64,000 nt of DNA from CADEED01 sp043747875 (GTDB lineage Bacteria; Pseudomonadota; Gammaproteobacteria; Steroidobacterales; Steroidobacteraceae). The DNA is taken from NCBI GenBank assembly GCA_043747875.1, contig JAYTOI010000003.1, positions 62,001-126,000 on the forward strand. Reading direction: 5' to 3'. This document shows, in pieces, positions 1 to 9,245 of this stretch; the first letter of the stretch is position 1; each line of letters opens with the position of its first letter. Made by a program: the position numbers and the translations under genes. Under the pieces are notes generated by a model. The model was not told where the DNA came from and ran no database searches. It saw only the letters and a list, made by a program, of their open reading frames with translations.

Positions 1-96
1 CTGCGGCAGGACTCCGAAGCGTTGTGGCGGCCTCGATACAAACGGCTCGATTCGGACTGGTAGTTCGTCGCGACTCGTCAGGCCGCGAATCCGGAT

Positions 97-921
97 TCAG
101 TTCTCGTCGCCGATACAGGTGTCGGCAATGTGCCGCGCGGCGGTGCGCAGGCAGTCGATCACCGTTTTCATCTGCGGTTGCCCGGTCTCGAATTCAGCGT
201 ACGGTACTGTGAGAGCGGCAATCGCGTGCCCGTGCCGCAAAATCGGCGCTGAAACATCGACGATTCCACCGAGGATCGGGGATGCCCGCACGAGCAGGCC
301 TTTCGCGCGGATCTCTTCGAGCCGCGCCCGCGCCCGGCCTTCGACGATCTGCCGCGGTCCAGGAACGGAGGCGGGGGGGCGCGAACGGAACGCGAGCAGA
401 ACGTGGCCGGCCGCAGTCTTGCCGAGGGGCGCGCGATACCCGAGCGCAATCGAAAACCCGGCGTTGTCGGGACGCGGCTGACACGCCACCACTACGGCAT
501 CGGTACCGGTCGCGACGCACAGAAAACACGCTTGTCGAGTGTGGAACGCAAGATCGCCCATGATGGGACGCGCCGCGTCCACGAGGGGCGTCAGCCGTGG
601 CGAAGCAGTAGCTAGCGCGAGAACCTGGTCTGAAATCACGTACGCACCGGTTTGCGTGCTGCGACGGACGAATCCGCGGGCGTCGAGCAGATGCATGATT
701 CGAAAGATCTCACTGGCGCGCCGTTTGATGCAGCGGCCGATCTCCGAAAGGCTCAAAGGTGTCCGCGAGTGCGCCAGCAGCTCGAGCACTTCGAGTCCTC
801 GTTCCAGGGCCGGGGCACGATATCGCGCGAGCTTCAGGCGCTGAGCATTGCTCCACGGCCGCTCGCCCGGCGGCCCGCCGGATCGTTTCTCGAAGTCGCG
901 CGAATCACTTTGGAAGGTCAT
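97..921 (-). CDS. IclR-family transcriptional regulator
   Basis: A 274-residue protein with the IclR layout: an N-terminal winged helix-turn-helix (about residues 35-95, starting at ALERGLEVLELLA and including a recognition helix around RRASEIFRIMHLL), then the effector-binding domain to the C-terminus. IclR proteins usually control a neighbouring catabolic operon in response to a sugar or aromatic breakdown product. This gene is divergent from the DUF4450 gene, and a perfect 16-bp palindrome sits between them, so it probably regulates the glycan locus at 1.0-9.1 kb. The effector cannot be told from sequence. The first 30 residues are polar and unlike the family core, so the true start may be slightly downstream. 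Confidence 0.88.
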   Translation of the reverse strand: MTFQSDSRDFEKRSGGPPGERPWSNAQRLKLARYRAPALERGLEVLELLAHSRTPLSLSEIGRCIKRRASEIFRIMHLLDARGFVRRSTQTGAYVISDQVLALATASPRLTPLVDAARPIMGDLAFHTRQACFLCVATGTDAVVVACQPRPDNAGFSIALGYRAPLGKTAAGHVLLAFRSRPPASVPGPRQIVEGRARARLEEIRAKGLLVRASPILGGIVDVSAPILRHGHAIAALTVPYAEFETGQPQMKTVIDCLRTAARHIADTCIGDEN

Positions 922-965
922 CCGCTGCCTCCATGCCGCTCGCCACTACCGCGGTTTTTCGCCGC

Positions 966-981
966 TTGCCAGCGCTGGCAA
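966..981. promoter_or_regulatory. Perfect 16-bp palindrome between the IclR gene and the glycan genes
   Basis: TTGCCAGCGCTGGCAA is a perfect inverted repeat in the 104-bp divergent gap, 44 bp before the start of the DUF4450 gene. IclR-family and similar regulators bind palindromes of this size, so it is a candidate operator for the adjacent IclR protein. This is inferred from position and symmetry only; no consensus match is claimed. Confidence 0.45.
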
Positions 982-1025
982 TCCTCATCGATCCCCGGCA
1001 CCCTTGTCTACTGCACAGAGGAACT

Positions 1026-4000
1026 ATGATGGCCGCCGTGTCGCGCGCTTTGAGAACCGTTTCGATCGGCCTGGCACTGCAGCTCGTGGTGTCCGGTGCG
1101 GCGGCCGCGCAAACCCTGGCCGCGCCGATCGCCCGTCCCAACCTCGAGGCAAACATTGCGCGGCCGCTGCGCTATGTGCCGCACGACGGCGATTTCGTGA
1201 TCGTGAACGGTCAGGAGTCTTTCAACCGCCCGCTCTACGGGCGCAACACCGCATTCCGAGTCGATGCCGGTGACAAGCCCGAGTTCGTGATGTACCTGCC
1301 GGGCCGCGGCGGCAATCTGCGCCTGGGTGTGCGCAGAGGCGCTCACGCCCAGTGGCTGACCGAGGCTGCGAGAGTCACGGCCCGGTACCGCCCGGGCGAG
1401 ATGATCTATGACATCAGCGCTCCCCTGCTGGGTGCCGGCTCGACCCTGGAAATACGCGCACTGGCGCTGCATGCGACGGATGGGTTGATTTTGCAATTCA
1501 CATGGCACTCGCCGGCTTCCGCTTCGGCGCCTGAGCTCATGATTGGTTTTGGCGGTGTGAATGGCGAGCGCGGCGTGCGTGATGGCGACATCGGGACGGA
1601 GCGCGTGCCGATCGGCGATTGGTTTCAGCTGTCCCCGGAGTTCTGCCGCGGCAATTCATTCGAGGTGTCGGGCAATGTCTTCGAGCTGCGCAGTGCGGTG
1701 GCGAAGATAGCCGGCACGTTTCCACCCGGCTCGAAGCTGGCCATCGCGAGCGCCGATCGATGGCGCGATGCCGCGCAACTGTCGGCGAGCGCGGGCGCGC
1801 GGACCGACACGCCAGTGCTGGTGGCATTCGTTCCCCTGCGGCGCCGGCAAGCAAACTACCTTGCCTTGCAAGTGCTGGCGCGCGGCGGCGCAGTCGAGCT
1901 CGACACCTATCGGGACGTCACCGCGTCGAAAGCGGCACCGGCTGCTGCTGCCGAGCAGTTCGTCCCGCCGTACTCCGTGGACCAGCTGCCGCGCGTCTTC
2001 GACGAAACCGGGCGCCACTTCCGCGCGCTGCGACATCGAGTCGAGGTTCGGACTCCAGACCCCTATATCGATGCGGCGGTGGGCGCGCTCAATGTCGCCG
2101 CCGATGCGACGTGGGATGAACCGCAAGGAGTGATGATGCACGGCGCGATCGCGTGGCGCGCGCGACTGCTCGGCTGGCGCGGGGCCTATGCACTGGATGC
2201 GCTCGGCTGGCACGAACGAGCCCGCCGGCACATCGGCTATTGGTCGACGCGGCAGAACACGGGCGACATACCGCCGGACATTCCTGCCGCGGAACAGGCG
2301 ACGCACCTGGCGCGAAACCCGGCGGCGATTCACAGCAACGGCGACTTTTCCAACAGCCACTACGACATGAACCTCGTGTTCGTGGACGCGCTGTTCAGGC
2401 ATTTGATGTGGACCGGCGATCTGCAGTTCGCGCGCGCGGCCTGGCCCGCCATCGAGCGCCACCTGGCATGGGAGCAACGCCTGTTCCGGCGCGAGTTCGG
2501 GCCGGAGAAACTGCCCCTGTACGAAGGGTACGCGGCGATCTGGGCCAGTGACGACCTTCAATACAACGGCGGTGGCGCAACACACGCCTCGGCTTACAAC
2601 TGGTGGCACAACGTCATGGCGGGCCGCCTCGCCCGGTTGTTAGGGGAGGACGCGTCTCCTTTCGAGCGCGAGGCGCGCCTGATCGGGCGCGCGATGGAAG
2701 ACTACCTGTGGTTGCCCGGGCAGGGAATGTTCGCCGAGTACCGCGACTATCTAGGCGCCCGACTCGCGCATCCAGCCGCCGCGTTGTGGAGCTTCTACCA
2801 CGTCCTCGATGCAGCCGGACTGGTGGACGCGAAACGCGCCTGGCAGATGACGCGCTATGTAGACCGTCATCTGCCCCATCTGCCGGTTCGCGGGCCTGGA
2901 ATCGACGGCGCTCTACATCACGTGCTGGCGACCACCAATTGGTTTCCATACACCTGGTCGATCAACAACGTCGTGATGGGGGAGAACCTGCACGCGGCGC
3001 TCGGCTTCTGGCAGGCACGCCGCCCGGACGAAGCGTTCTTGCTGTTTCGCAGCGCGGTGCTCGCGAGCATGTACATGGGGATCTCCCCGGGCAACGTCGG
3101 CACGATGAACTATCTGGACGTGTATCGGCGCGAGTCGCAACGGGACTTCGCCGACGGCGCCGGTGTCATGGCGCGCGCCCTGGTCGAAGGAATGTTTGGC
3201 GTGGCGCCGGATGCATTGGCGGGCGAGATCGCTTTCACACCCGGCTGGCCGACGCAGTGGCGCCATGCGCAACTGAGCTCTCCCGCCGTGGATATCGGTT
3301 TCAGGCGAACGGGCCGAACCGACCATTACGTCATCGGCGTGAAGTCCAGCGCTTTTCGGCTCGGCCGCATGCGCCTGCCGCTGGCGTACGAACGCGCGCG
3401 CGTGAAGAGCGGCAGACAGTCGCTGCCGTCCAGGATCGTCGCGGACGCTCTCGGCCGCCACTGGCTGGAGGTGGAGTGGCCGCTGGCGGGTCGCTCGGAG
3501 CTTGCCATCCAGTGGCTCGGAGCGCGCCGCGAGGAATCCCGCGCTTCCCTGGACGGAATCGCGGGCGTCGCGTCGCCGGCCGCGGGCGACGATTCCAATG
3601 CCGCCGCGCCATCGAAGGCAATAGATGGTCGCGCGGCGAGCTTCGTGACGGTCGACCTCGCGCCGTTCTTCAACGATCAGCTCCGGCGGATTTTCATGCC
3701 GGACAAATACCGCTCGCCGCGCTCGCCATTCGCATCGCTTGCAATGCCGTCGCAGGGCATCGGTTCCTGGGCAGGGCACGTGAACGATCTGCCGAAGATC
3801 GACGATTCCGGACTGCGCAGCGCCGCAGCCGCGAACGGCGGCCGCTTCCTGCTGCCTGGCAATGTTCCGTTCGAGATTCCCGTGCGCGCCGAGGTCCCCA
3901 ATGTGGCGTTCGTTTCGAGGTGGGACAACTATCCGGGCAGCATCCTGATCCCCATCGAGGGCCGCGCGACGCGGCTCTATCTACTCATGGCCGGCTCCAC

Positions 4001-4361
4001 CAACCACATGCAGAGTCACTTCGACAACGCGGAGATCGTGGTGGAGTACGAGAGCGGGCCGCGGCAGCGGCTGGCGCTGCGCAATCCCACCAACTGGTGG
4101 CCCATCGACCAGGACTATTTCATCGACGATTTCCAGTTCCGTCGGCCCGGATCGATCCCGCTGCGCGTGGATCTGCTCACCGGCGCGGTACGCTCGCCCG
4201 ATCCCACGTCATTCGCGGGCCACGGCGGAAAGATCGAGGGCGGCGCAGCCACGGTGCTCGAAGTGCCGCTGGATCCGCAGCGGAATGTGCGCTCTGTCAC
4301 GGTCACCGCGATCGCAAACGAGGTGGTGGTGGGCTTGCTGGCGCTCACATTGGAGAAGTAG
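1026..4361 (+). CDS. Secreted DUF4450-domain protein (probable glycoside-hydrolase-like)
   Basis: A large exported protein of 1,111 residues. The start at 1026 is preceded by an AGAGGA ribosome site and gives a typical signal peptide ending near AAAAQT; an open frame upstream of it lacks these. After the signal, residues around 30-55 (PNLEANIARPLRYVPHDG) match the beginning of DUF4450 proteins, which occur in polysaccharide-degradation loci. The middle (about 350-750) is rich in Trp, His and Tyr and reads like an alpha/alpha-barrel sugar-processing domain; the C-terminal third looks beta-rich. DUF4450 activity is not established. The next three genes are all carbohydrate-active or carbohydrate-binding, so a role in side-chain removal from a plant glycan is the likely inference. 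Confidence 0.82.
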   Translation: MMAAVSRALRTVSIGLALQLVVSGAAAAQTLAAPIARPNLEANIARPLRYVPHDGDFVIVNGQESFNRPLYGRNTAFRVDAGDKPEFVMYLPGRGGNLRLGVRRGAHAQWLTEAARVTARYRPGEMIYDISAPLLGAGSTLEIRALALHATDGLILQFTWHSPASASAPELMIGFGGVNGERGVRDGDIGTERVPIGDWFQLSPEFCRGNSFEVSGNVFELRSAVAKIAGTFPPGSKLAIASADRWRDAAQLSASAGARTDTPVLVAFVPLRRRQANYLALQVLARGGAVELDTYRDVTASKAAPAAAAEQFVPPYSVDQLPRVFDETGRHFRALRHRVEVRTPDPYIDAAVGALNVAADATWDEPQGVMMHGAIAWRARLLGWRGAYALDALGWHERARRHIGYWSTRQNTGDIPPDIPAAEQATHLARNPAAIHSNGDFSNSHYDMNLVFVDALFRHLMWTGDLQFARAAWPAIERHLAWEQRLFRREFGPEKLPLYEGYAAIWASDDLQYNGGGATHASAYNWWHNVMAGRLARLLGEDASPFEREARLIGRAMEDYLWLPGQGMFAEYRDYLGARLAHPAAALWSFYHVLDAAGLVDAKRAWQMTRYVDRHLPHLPVRGPGIDGALHHVLATTNWFPYTWSINNVVMGENLHAALGFWQARRPDEAFLLFRSAVLASMYMGISPGNVGTMNYLDVYRRESQRDFADGAGVMARALVEGMFGVAPDALAGEIAFTPGWPTQWRHAQLSSPAVDIGFRRTGRTDHYVIGVKSSAFRLGRMRLPLAYERARVKSGRQSLPSRIVADALGRHWLEVEWPLAGRSELAIQWLGARREESRASLDGIAGVASPAAGDDSNAAAPSKAIDGRAASFVTVDLAPFFNDQLRRIFMPDKYRSPRSPFASLAMPSQGIGSWAGHVNDLPKIDDSGLRSAAAANGGRFLLPGNVPFEIPVRAEVPNVAFVSRWDNYPGSILIPIEGRATRLYLLMAGSTNHMQSHFDNAEIVVEYESGPRQRLALRNPTNWWPIDQDYFIDDFQFRRPGSIPLRVDLLTGAVRSPDPTSFAGHGGKIEGGAATVLEVPLDPQRNVRSVTVTAIANEVVVGLLALTLEK

Positions 4362-4471
4362 CCGCCCCGCGTGCGGGCAACTGAATGCCGGAGTGGCCGC
4401 GCCGCACTGGCACATTGTGCCGAAAACCGGTAAACAGGCGAGGCGCGGGCCGGGTCTCATGGATGTGTCAC

Positions 4472-5629
4472 ATGCACACGAAAGTGGATTGCGTTGCCGC
4501 GCGCCGAATGGCATCTCGGGTTTTCATCATGCTGCTCGCAGCGGCCGCGGGCCGCGCAGTCGCGCTGGAGAAACCGCAGATCACCTACCAGGTGTTCCAG
4601 TTTCCCGCGAACCAGATCCCGCGCGTCGATGGCAACGTGGCCGATTGGGCCCTGGTGCCGGATAGCTACATCGTCGGCACCGATCAGCTCATCGACACCA
4701 GCCGGCGCAATGCGACGCCGAATCCCGCCACGCTCGATGTGCGCGTGCGTATCGGCTGGGTGAAGGGGCTCAATCGTCTCTACTTTCTCTACGAGGCCTA
4801 CGACGATTACTGGGACTTTTCGTTGCCGGGTCTGCACAACGACACCTTCGAAATCGTCGTCGACGGCGACGCCTCCGGCGGCGCGCTCATCGACAAGGGA
4901 CATCGCGAATTCTGGACTTCGAAGCACGTGGGCGAGTCCGCCGCCGTGCCGGACGACCGCATCAGCAGCGACGCCGCGCACTGGGCAGTTCACGGCGTAC
5001 ACGCGCAGAACTATCACATCTTCACGCCGGCGCTCGACAAGGACTGGACCATGGCCTGGGGCGCGCCCACCTGGACCAAGGAATTCCCCTGGGCCAACGC
5101 TGCCACGTCGTACGAGTTCGAGCCCGGCGGCAAGGGCAGGCTGGTGCTCGAGTTCTGGGTCACGCCGTTCGACTATGCCGGCCCGGAGGGGCCGCAGCGT
5201 GCGGTGGAATCCGTGCTCACCGAAAACAAGATCATCGCACTCGGCTGGGCGATCCTCGACTACGACAACGTCGAGAACAATCAACGTTCGGGTTTCTGGA
5301 ATCTCTCGCCGCGACACACGATGTACGGCGACGCTTCTGCGCTGTGCGCATTCCGCCTCATGCCGCTCGAGGCCGCGCTGCGGCCGACACTGCAGGCGAA
5401 CTGGCGCTGGCAGGTGCTCGACATGGAACGCAGGCTCGTGGCCTTCACGGACACTTCGATGGGCCAGGTCACTGCATGGAAATGGTCCTTTGGGGACGAG
5501 TCCACATCTGCCGAGCAGCATCCACAACATCGCTACGCGAAGCCCGGCAACTATGTGGTGGTGCTCGAGGTCAGCGGCCCCGCCGGCACGTCGCGGCGCT
5601 CGAAGGTGTGGGACGTTCAGCTCAATTAG
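4472..5629 (+). CDS. Secreted CBM9-like sugar-binding protein with C-terminal PKD domain
   Basis: About 385 residues from the ATG at 4472; another ATG at 4508 gives the same signal peptide (hydrophobic run near VFIMLLAAAAG, cleavage near RAVA). The body resembles a CBM9-type carbohydrate-binding fold (PRVDGNVADW, then RLYFLYEAYDDYWDF and a TFEIVVDGD strand typical of this fold). The last 75 residues form a PKD domain, with WSFGD and the ending NYVVVLEVSGPAG. No catalytic motif is visible. It follows the DUF4450 gene by 110 bp and precedes the DUF5597 hydrolase by 25 bp, so it probably binds the glycan attacked by its neighbours. The start codon is uncertain because no strong ribosome site is visible. 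Confidence 0.75.
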   Translation: MHTKVDCVAARRMASRVFIMLLAAAAGRAVALEKPQITYQVFQFPANQIPRVDGNVADWALVPDSYIVGTDQLIDTSRRNATPNPATLDVRVRIGWVKGLNRLYFLYEAYDDYWDFSLPGLHNDTFEIVVDGDASGGALIDKGHREFWTSKHVGESAAVPDDRISSDAAHWAVHGVHAQNYHIFTPALDKDWTMAWGAPTWTKEFPWANAATSYEFEPGGKGRLVLEFWVTPFDYAGPEGPQRAVESVLTENKIIALGWAILDYDNVENNQRSGFWNLSPRHTMYGDASALCAFRLMPLEAALRPTLQANWRWQVLDMERRLVAFTDTSMGQVTAWKWSFGDESTSAEQHPQHRYAKPGNYVVVLEVSGPAGTSRRSKVWDVQLN

Positions 5630-5654
5630 CCGCGTAGTTAGAGAGGCACTCATC

Positions 5655-7340
5655 ATGAAGTCGATTCTCGTTCTGCTGGCGCTCGCCGCCGGCACGGTCA
5701 TGGCCGCGGTTCCCATCCCCTCGCTCGAGCGCCGCGGCGCAGCGACGCAACTCATCGTCGACGGCAAACCATGGTTGATCCGCGGAGGCGAGATCGCCAA
5801 CACGGCGTCATCCGATCTCGCGTACATGCAGTCGGTGTGGCCGACCATGACGAAGCTCCATCTCAACACCGTGCTGGTGGCGGTGGCGTGGGCCTGGGTG
5901 GAACCGGTCGAAGGCCAGTTCGATTTCAGGCTGGTCGATGCGCTGCTTGCGGGAGCACGCAAGAACGGCCAGCGCGTGGTGTTCCTGTGGTTCGGCAGCT
6001 GGAAGAACGGCCTGTCCAGTTTCGCGCCGGCCTGGGTCAAGCAGGATCAACGGCGCTTTCCGCGCGTGCGGCTCGCCAGCGGACATTCCGTGGAGATCAT
6101 CTCGCCGTTGAGCGATGCCGCGCGGGCGGCAGATACCCGCGCCTACGTACGATTCATGGAGCACCTGGCCAAGGCGGACTCGCAGCGCACCACGATCATG
6201 ATTCAGATGCAGAACGAAGTAGGCGTGCTGGGAGATTCGCGCGACCGCAGCGAGGCCGCGAACGCCGCGTTCTCCGCGCCGGTGCCGGTGGAATTGCTCG
6301 GGCATCTCGAAGCTCGCCGGAGCGCATTGTCGCCTGCGCTGGCACGGCAGTGGGAAAAGGCGGGCAGCAGGAAGTCGGGGACCTGGACGGAAGTCTTCGG
6401 GGCCAGTCCGGCGACCGATGAGCTCTTCATGGCCTGGCACTTCGCGCGTTTCATGGGTGCGATGACGGAGGCCGGCAAGAAGGTCTATCCACTGCCGGTG
6501 TTCACCAACACCTGGATCGTGCAGCCGGAGGACGAACGACCGGGTGATTATCCAAGCGGCGGGCCGCAGCCGTTGTCGCTCGACATCTGGAAGGCCGCCG
6601 CCCCGTCGATCGACTTCTCCGCGCCCGACATCTATCTACCGAACTTCGACGAGCACGTCGCGGCGTTCCACCGCGCGGACAATCCGCTGTTCGTGCCCGA
6701 GTCGCGCGGCGATGCCGCCGGCGTCGCCAATGCGTTCTACTGCATCGGCGCCCACGCTTCCCTCGGCTACTCGCCGTTCGGCATCGACAACACCGCCCGG
6801 CTGCTGACGATGCGTCCGCCGCCGGGCACCGCGCCTCCGACAGATCTCGGCGCGCTGCCGCTCGCGCGCGGCTACGCGCTGCTGCGGGATCTCACTCCGA
6901 TGATCCTCGACCACCAGAGCAAAGGCAGCCTCGGCGCGGCCTGGCTTTCGAAGGCCAAGCCCACCGCGACTCTGGAGCTGGCGGGCTATCGGTTGAGCTT
7001 CGAGCTGCGCAAGAATCGCCGCACGGGAGCAGCGCTGGCGGAGTCCGCCTATGCGCTGGTACTGGCGCTGGGCACCGACGAATTCCTCATTGCGGCGAAC
7101 GACGTGCAGGTCATCTTCGCGCCGACCGGCAGTGGCGCCGCGATCGCCGGCATCGCAGATGCGGAAGCGGGCGTGCTGGTCGATGGACACTGGCGGGCGA
7201 ATCGCAAGCTGAGCGGCGACGACATCCTGCTCGACTACGACATCGCAGCGGCCGCCAAGGCCGGCCAGTCCGGCAGCGGCTTGATGTTCGGCCCCGATGG
7301 ACCGTCGCTGCAGCGAGTGAAGTTATACCGATACGACTGA
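5655..7340 (+). CDS. DUF5597 glycoside hydrolase, GH42/GH35-like beta-galactosidase family
   Basis: A 561-residue exported enzyme starting at 5655 with a short signal peptide (cleavage near TVMAAVP). The N-terminal TIM barrel resembles GH42/GH35: PWLIRGGEIANT near residue 39, LNTVLVAVAWAWVEP near 70, an acid/base Glu at about 188 in QMQNEVG and a probable nucleophile Glu at about 349 in LFVPES. The C-terminal domain (about 370-560) matches DUF5597. Family members act on beta-galactosides, though substrates are poorly defined. The gene is 25 bp behind the CBM9/PKD gene and convergent with GH43, which supports a secreted glycan-degradation locus. Confidence 0.85.
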   Translation: MKSILVLLALAAGTVMAAVPIPSLERRGAATQLIVDGKPWLIRGGEIANTASSDLAYMQSVWPTMTKLHLNTVLVAVAWAWVEPVEGQFDFRLVDALLAGARKNGQRVVFLWFGSWKNGLSSFAPAWVKQDQRRFPRVRLASGHSVEIISPLSDAARAADTRAYVRFMEHLAKADSQRTTIMIQMQNEVGVLGDSRDRSEAANAAFSAPVPVELLGHLEARRSALSPALARQWEKAGSRKSGTWTEVFGASPATDELFMAWHFARFMGAMTEAGKKVYPLPVFTNTWIVQPEDERPGDYPSGGPQPLSLDIWKAAAPSIDFSAPDIYLPNFDEHVAAFHRADNPLFVPESRGDAAGVANAFYCIGAHASLGYSPFGIDNTARLLTMRPPPGTAPPTDLGALPLARGYALLRDLTPMILDHQSKGSLGAAWLSKAKPTATLELAGYRLSFELRKNRRTGAALAESAYALVLALGTDEFLIAANDVQVIFAPTGSGAAIAGIADAEAGVLVDGHWRANRKLSGDDILLDYDIAAAAKAGQSGSGLMFGPDGPSLQRVKLYRYD

Positions 7341-7355
7341 GGCCGAAAATCCGGC

Positions 7356-7373
7356 AAGCCAGCCGGCTGGTTG
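7356..7373. terminator. GC-rich inverted repeat between convergent genes
   Basis: CCAGCCGGCTGG (7359-7370) with weaker flanking pairs lies in the 55-bp gap between the convergent DUF5597 and GH43 genes. It could form a bidirectional stop hairpin, but there is no loop in the perfect core and no clear T run, so it is only a weak candidate. Confidence 0.25.
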
Positions 7374-7395
7374 TCTCTCGATCGGACGCGGCTGG

Positions 7396-9111
7396 TCAGC
7401 GGACGTCGGCTGGAGAGGGCATCCCGAGGTCGTACGTAAACGAATCGACATCGATGTGGCCACGCACACCGCGGTCGTTGTACGTGAACACGCCGATGTT
7501 GTCGCCGCGGTACCCGCCCCATTGCAGCGGGTAGGCGAACTCGAGCTGCCGATATTCCCGGCCATTCAGACTGTATTCGAAAGTGGCGCGTTGCCCGTCG
7601 TCCACGCGCGTTCGCAGCCACAGATTGCGGGTGGTCGCGGGCAAATCGATTGCCTCGCGCGAGGCACCATTTTCCTCGAAGGAAACGGGCAAAGATGCTT
7701 TCCCTCGACTGACACTGAGCGCTCCGTAGTTGCGGCCGCCGTTGAAATGCACGATACCGGCCTTCTGTCCCGGCGCGAGTTGCGAGACGTCCAGTTTGAA
7801 GGTGGCCACCACCGGCTGGCCGGAAAAGTAGCGCACGCCGAGTGTGTTGCCGGCGGAGAAGAATTCGCCGGAGCGCAGCGGTGGAAAAGCGTGCAGGCGC
7901 AGCCAACCCTTCCGCTCCTTCAGGCTCCATGCTTCCGCGCGCGGCTGGTGGTTCCACTGCCACTGTGGATTCAGGCGACCGGACGCAAAATCGTCGTTAC
8001 CGACCGGAAGCCTGATTTCGTTGTCCGGCACCGGCATCGGACCGCCCGGAACCCAGTCCCCTGGCATGCCTGCGACGGCAGTGATTCCGGTATCCGGCCA
8101 CGCGTCCCTCCAAACTACCGGCAGCAGGCTGAGCACTCTGCCGTCCGCATGTCCGCCCACTCCGCCGTGGGTGAGGAAATACCAGCGGCCGTCGCGAGTG
8201 TCGACCAGGCCCCCCTGGTTGATCTCCCGATTCGCCGCCGTGGACACCAGCATCTGCCGGATCTGGTATGCGCCGGGCTCGCCCGCCGTGCCTGGAGACC
8301 CATCCGCGCGTTCTCCATAGATGAAACGCGAACGACGGATCATGGCAGCACGGCCTTTCCACCCGACTTCGTTGTGGAAGAAATAGTAGAAGCCATTCTG
8401 TTTGTAGATCTTGTTGCCTTCGGATGAATCGCGCTGGTAGATAGGAGTGCCTTGACCCGCGGGCTGCGGGCCGGCGCGCGACATCGCGTCGACATCCGCG
8501 TCGAGCAGCGTGATGCCGTCGACGCTCATCCGGAACAGATGCGGATACCAGGCGCCGCCGGGTTTGCTCGCCACCAGATAGGCCTGTCCGTCGTCGTCCC
8601 AGATTGGACAGGGGTCATCCCACTTGGGGGCGAGCAACGCACGGCCGCGCGCGTCTTTCATTGGCTGCACGGTCCATGGCCCCGCTGGATCCCGCGCCGT
8701 CGCCACGAACAGGCCTTCTTCGAACGAGGTGAAGTGCACGAAGAACAGGTTGTCGTGGAAGCGGATCGACCCGGCGTAGACACCCTTGCCATAGCTGCCC
8801 ATGCGATCCCAATTGAGCGCCGGGCCGAGCCTGGAAATATCGTCGACCACGTGTCCGATGGTGCGCCAGTTCACCAGATCGCGTGAATGCAGCACCGCCA
8901 TTCCCGGCGACATATTGATGGTCGAGGAGATGAGATAGAAATCGTCGCCGACGCGAATGACATCGGGATCGCTGTAATCCGCCGGGAGCACCGGATTTCG
9001 ATAGGTCCCGTTCCGCTGGTCACCCCAAGCTGGCGACGTCTTCGGCTGGTCAGCGGCCCGCACCAGTGAGGCCGCCAGAATGGCGGCGATGATCCTGCAC
9101 CAGAGCTTCAT
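7396..9111 (-). CDS. Secreted glycoside hydrolase family 43 (arabinofuranosidase/xylosidase type)
   Basis: 571 residues from the ATG at 9111, which opens a clear signal peptide (MKLWCRII to LVRAAD). The GH43 five-bladed propeller begins with NPVLPADYSDPD, where Asp48 is the expected base. DDPCPIWDDDGQAYLV carries the pKa-modulating Asp (about 166), and SSEGNKIYKQNGFYY carries the acid Glu (about 231). After about residue 370 a concanavalin-like C-terminal domain follows, as in GH43 beta-xylosidases and arabinofuranosidases. It probably removes arabinose or xylose from plant polysaccharide. It is convergent with the DUF5597 gene; whether the IclR regulator controls it too is unknown. Confidence 0.9.
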   Translation of the reverse strand: MKLWCRIIAAILAASLVRAADQPKTSPAWGDQRNGTYRNPVLPADYSDPDVIRVGDDFYLISSTINMSPGMAVLHSRDLVNWRTIGHVVDDISRLGPALNWDRMGSYGKGVYAGSIRFHDNLFFVHFTSFEEGLFVATARDPAGPWTVQPMKDARGRALLAPKWDDPCPIWDDDGQAYLVASKPGGAWYPHLFRMSVDGITLLDADVDAMSRAGPQPAGQGTPIYQRDSSEGNKIYKQNGFYYFFHNEVGWKGRAAMIRRSRFIYGERADGSPGTAGEPGAYQIRQMLVSTAANREINQGGLVDTRDGRWYFLTHGGVGGHADGRVLSLLPVVWRDAWPDTGITAVAGMPGDWVPGGPMPVPDNEIRLPVGNDDFASGRLNPQWQWNHQPRAEAWSLKERKGWLRLHAFPPLRSGEFFSAGNTLGVRYFSGQPVVATFKLDVSQLAPGQKAGIVHFNGGRNYGALSVSRGKASLPVSFEENGASREAIDLPATTRNLWLRTRVDDGQRATFEYSLNGREYRQLEFAYPLQWGGYRGDNIGVFTYNDRGVRGHIDVDSFTYDLGMPSPADVR

Positions 9112-9245
9112 GATGAAGAATTTTACTTCAACTCCAGACGCACGATGTACTCCCGCCGGCTGATGTGAGATCCGTCGCGGTGGACCATGTTGAAGTGCCA
9201 GCGCACTCCGACAGAATGGGTTGGTCGAGTGCATTAAATTGCAGC

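Noticed and set aside
1110..1260. Using the upstream in-frame ATG at 759 as start of the DUF4450 gene
   Set aside because: It would place about 89 residues of low-complexity sequence across the IclR gene before the signal peptide; the ATG at 1026 has a good ribosome site and signal peptide.
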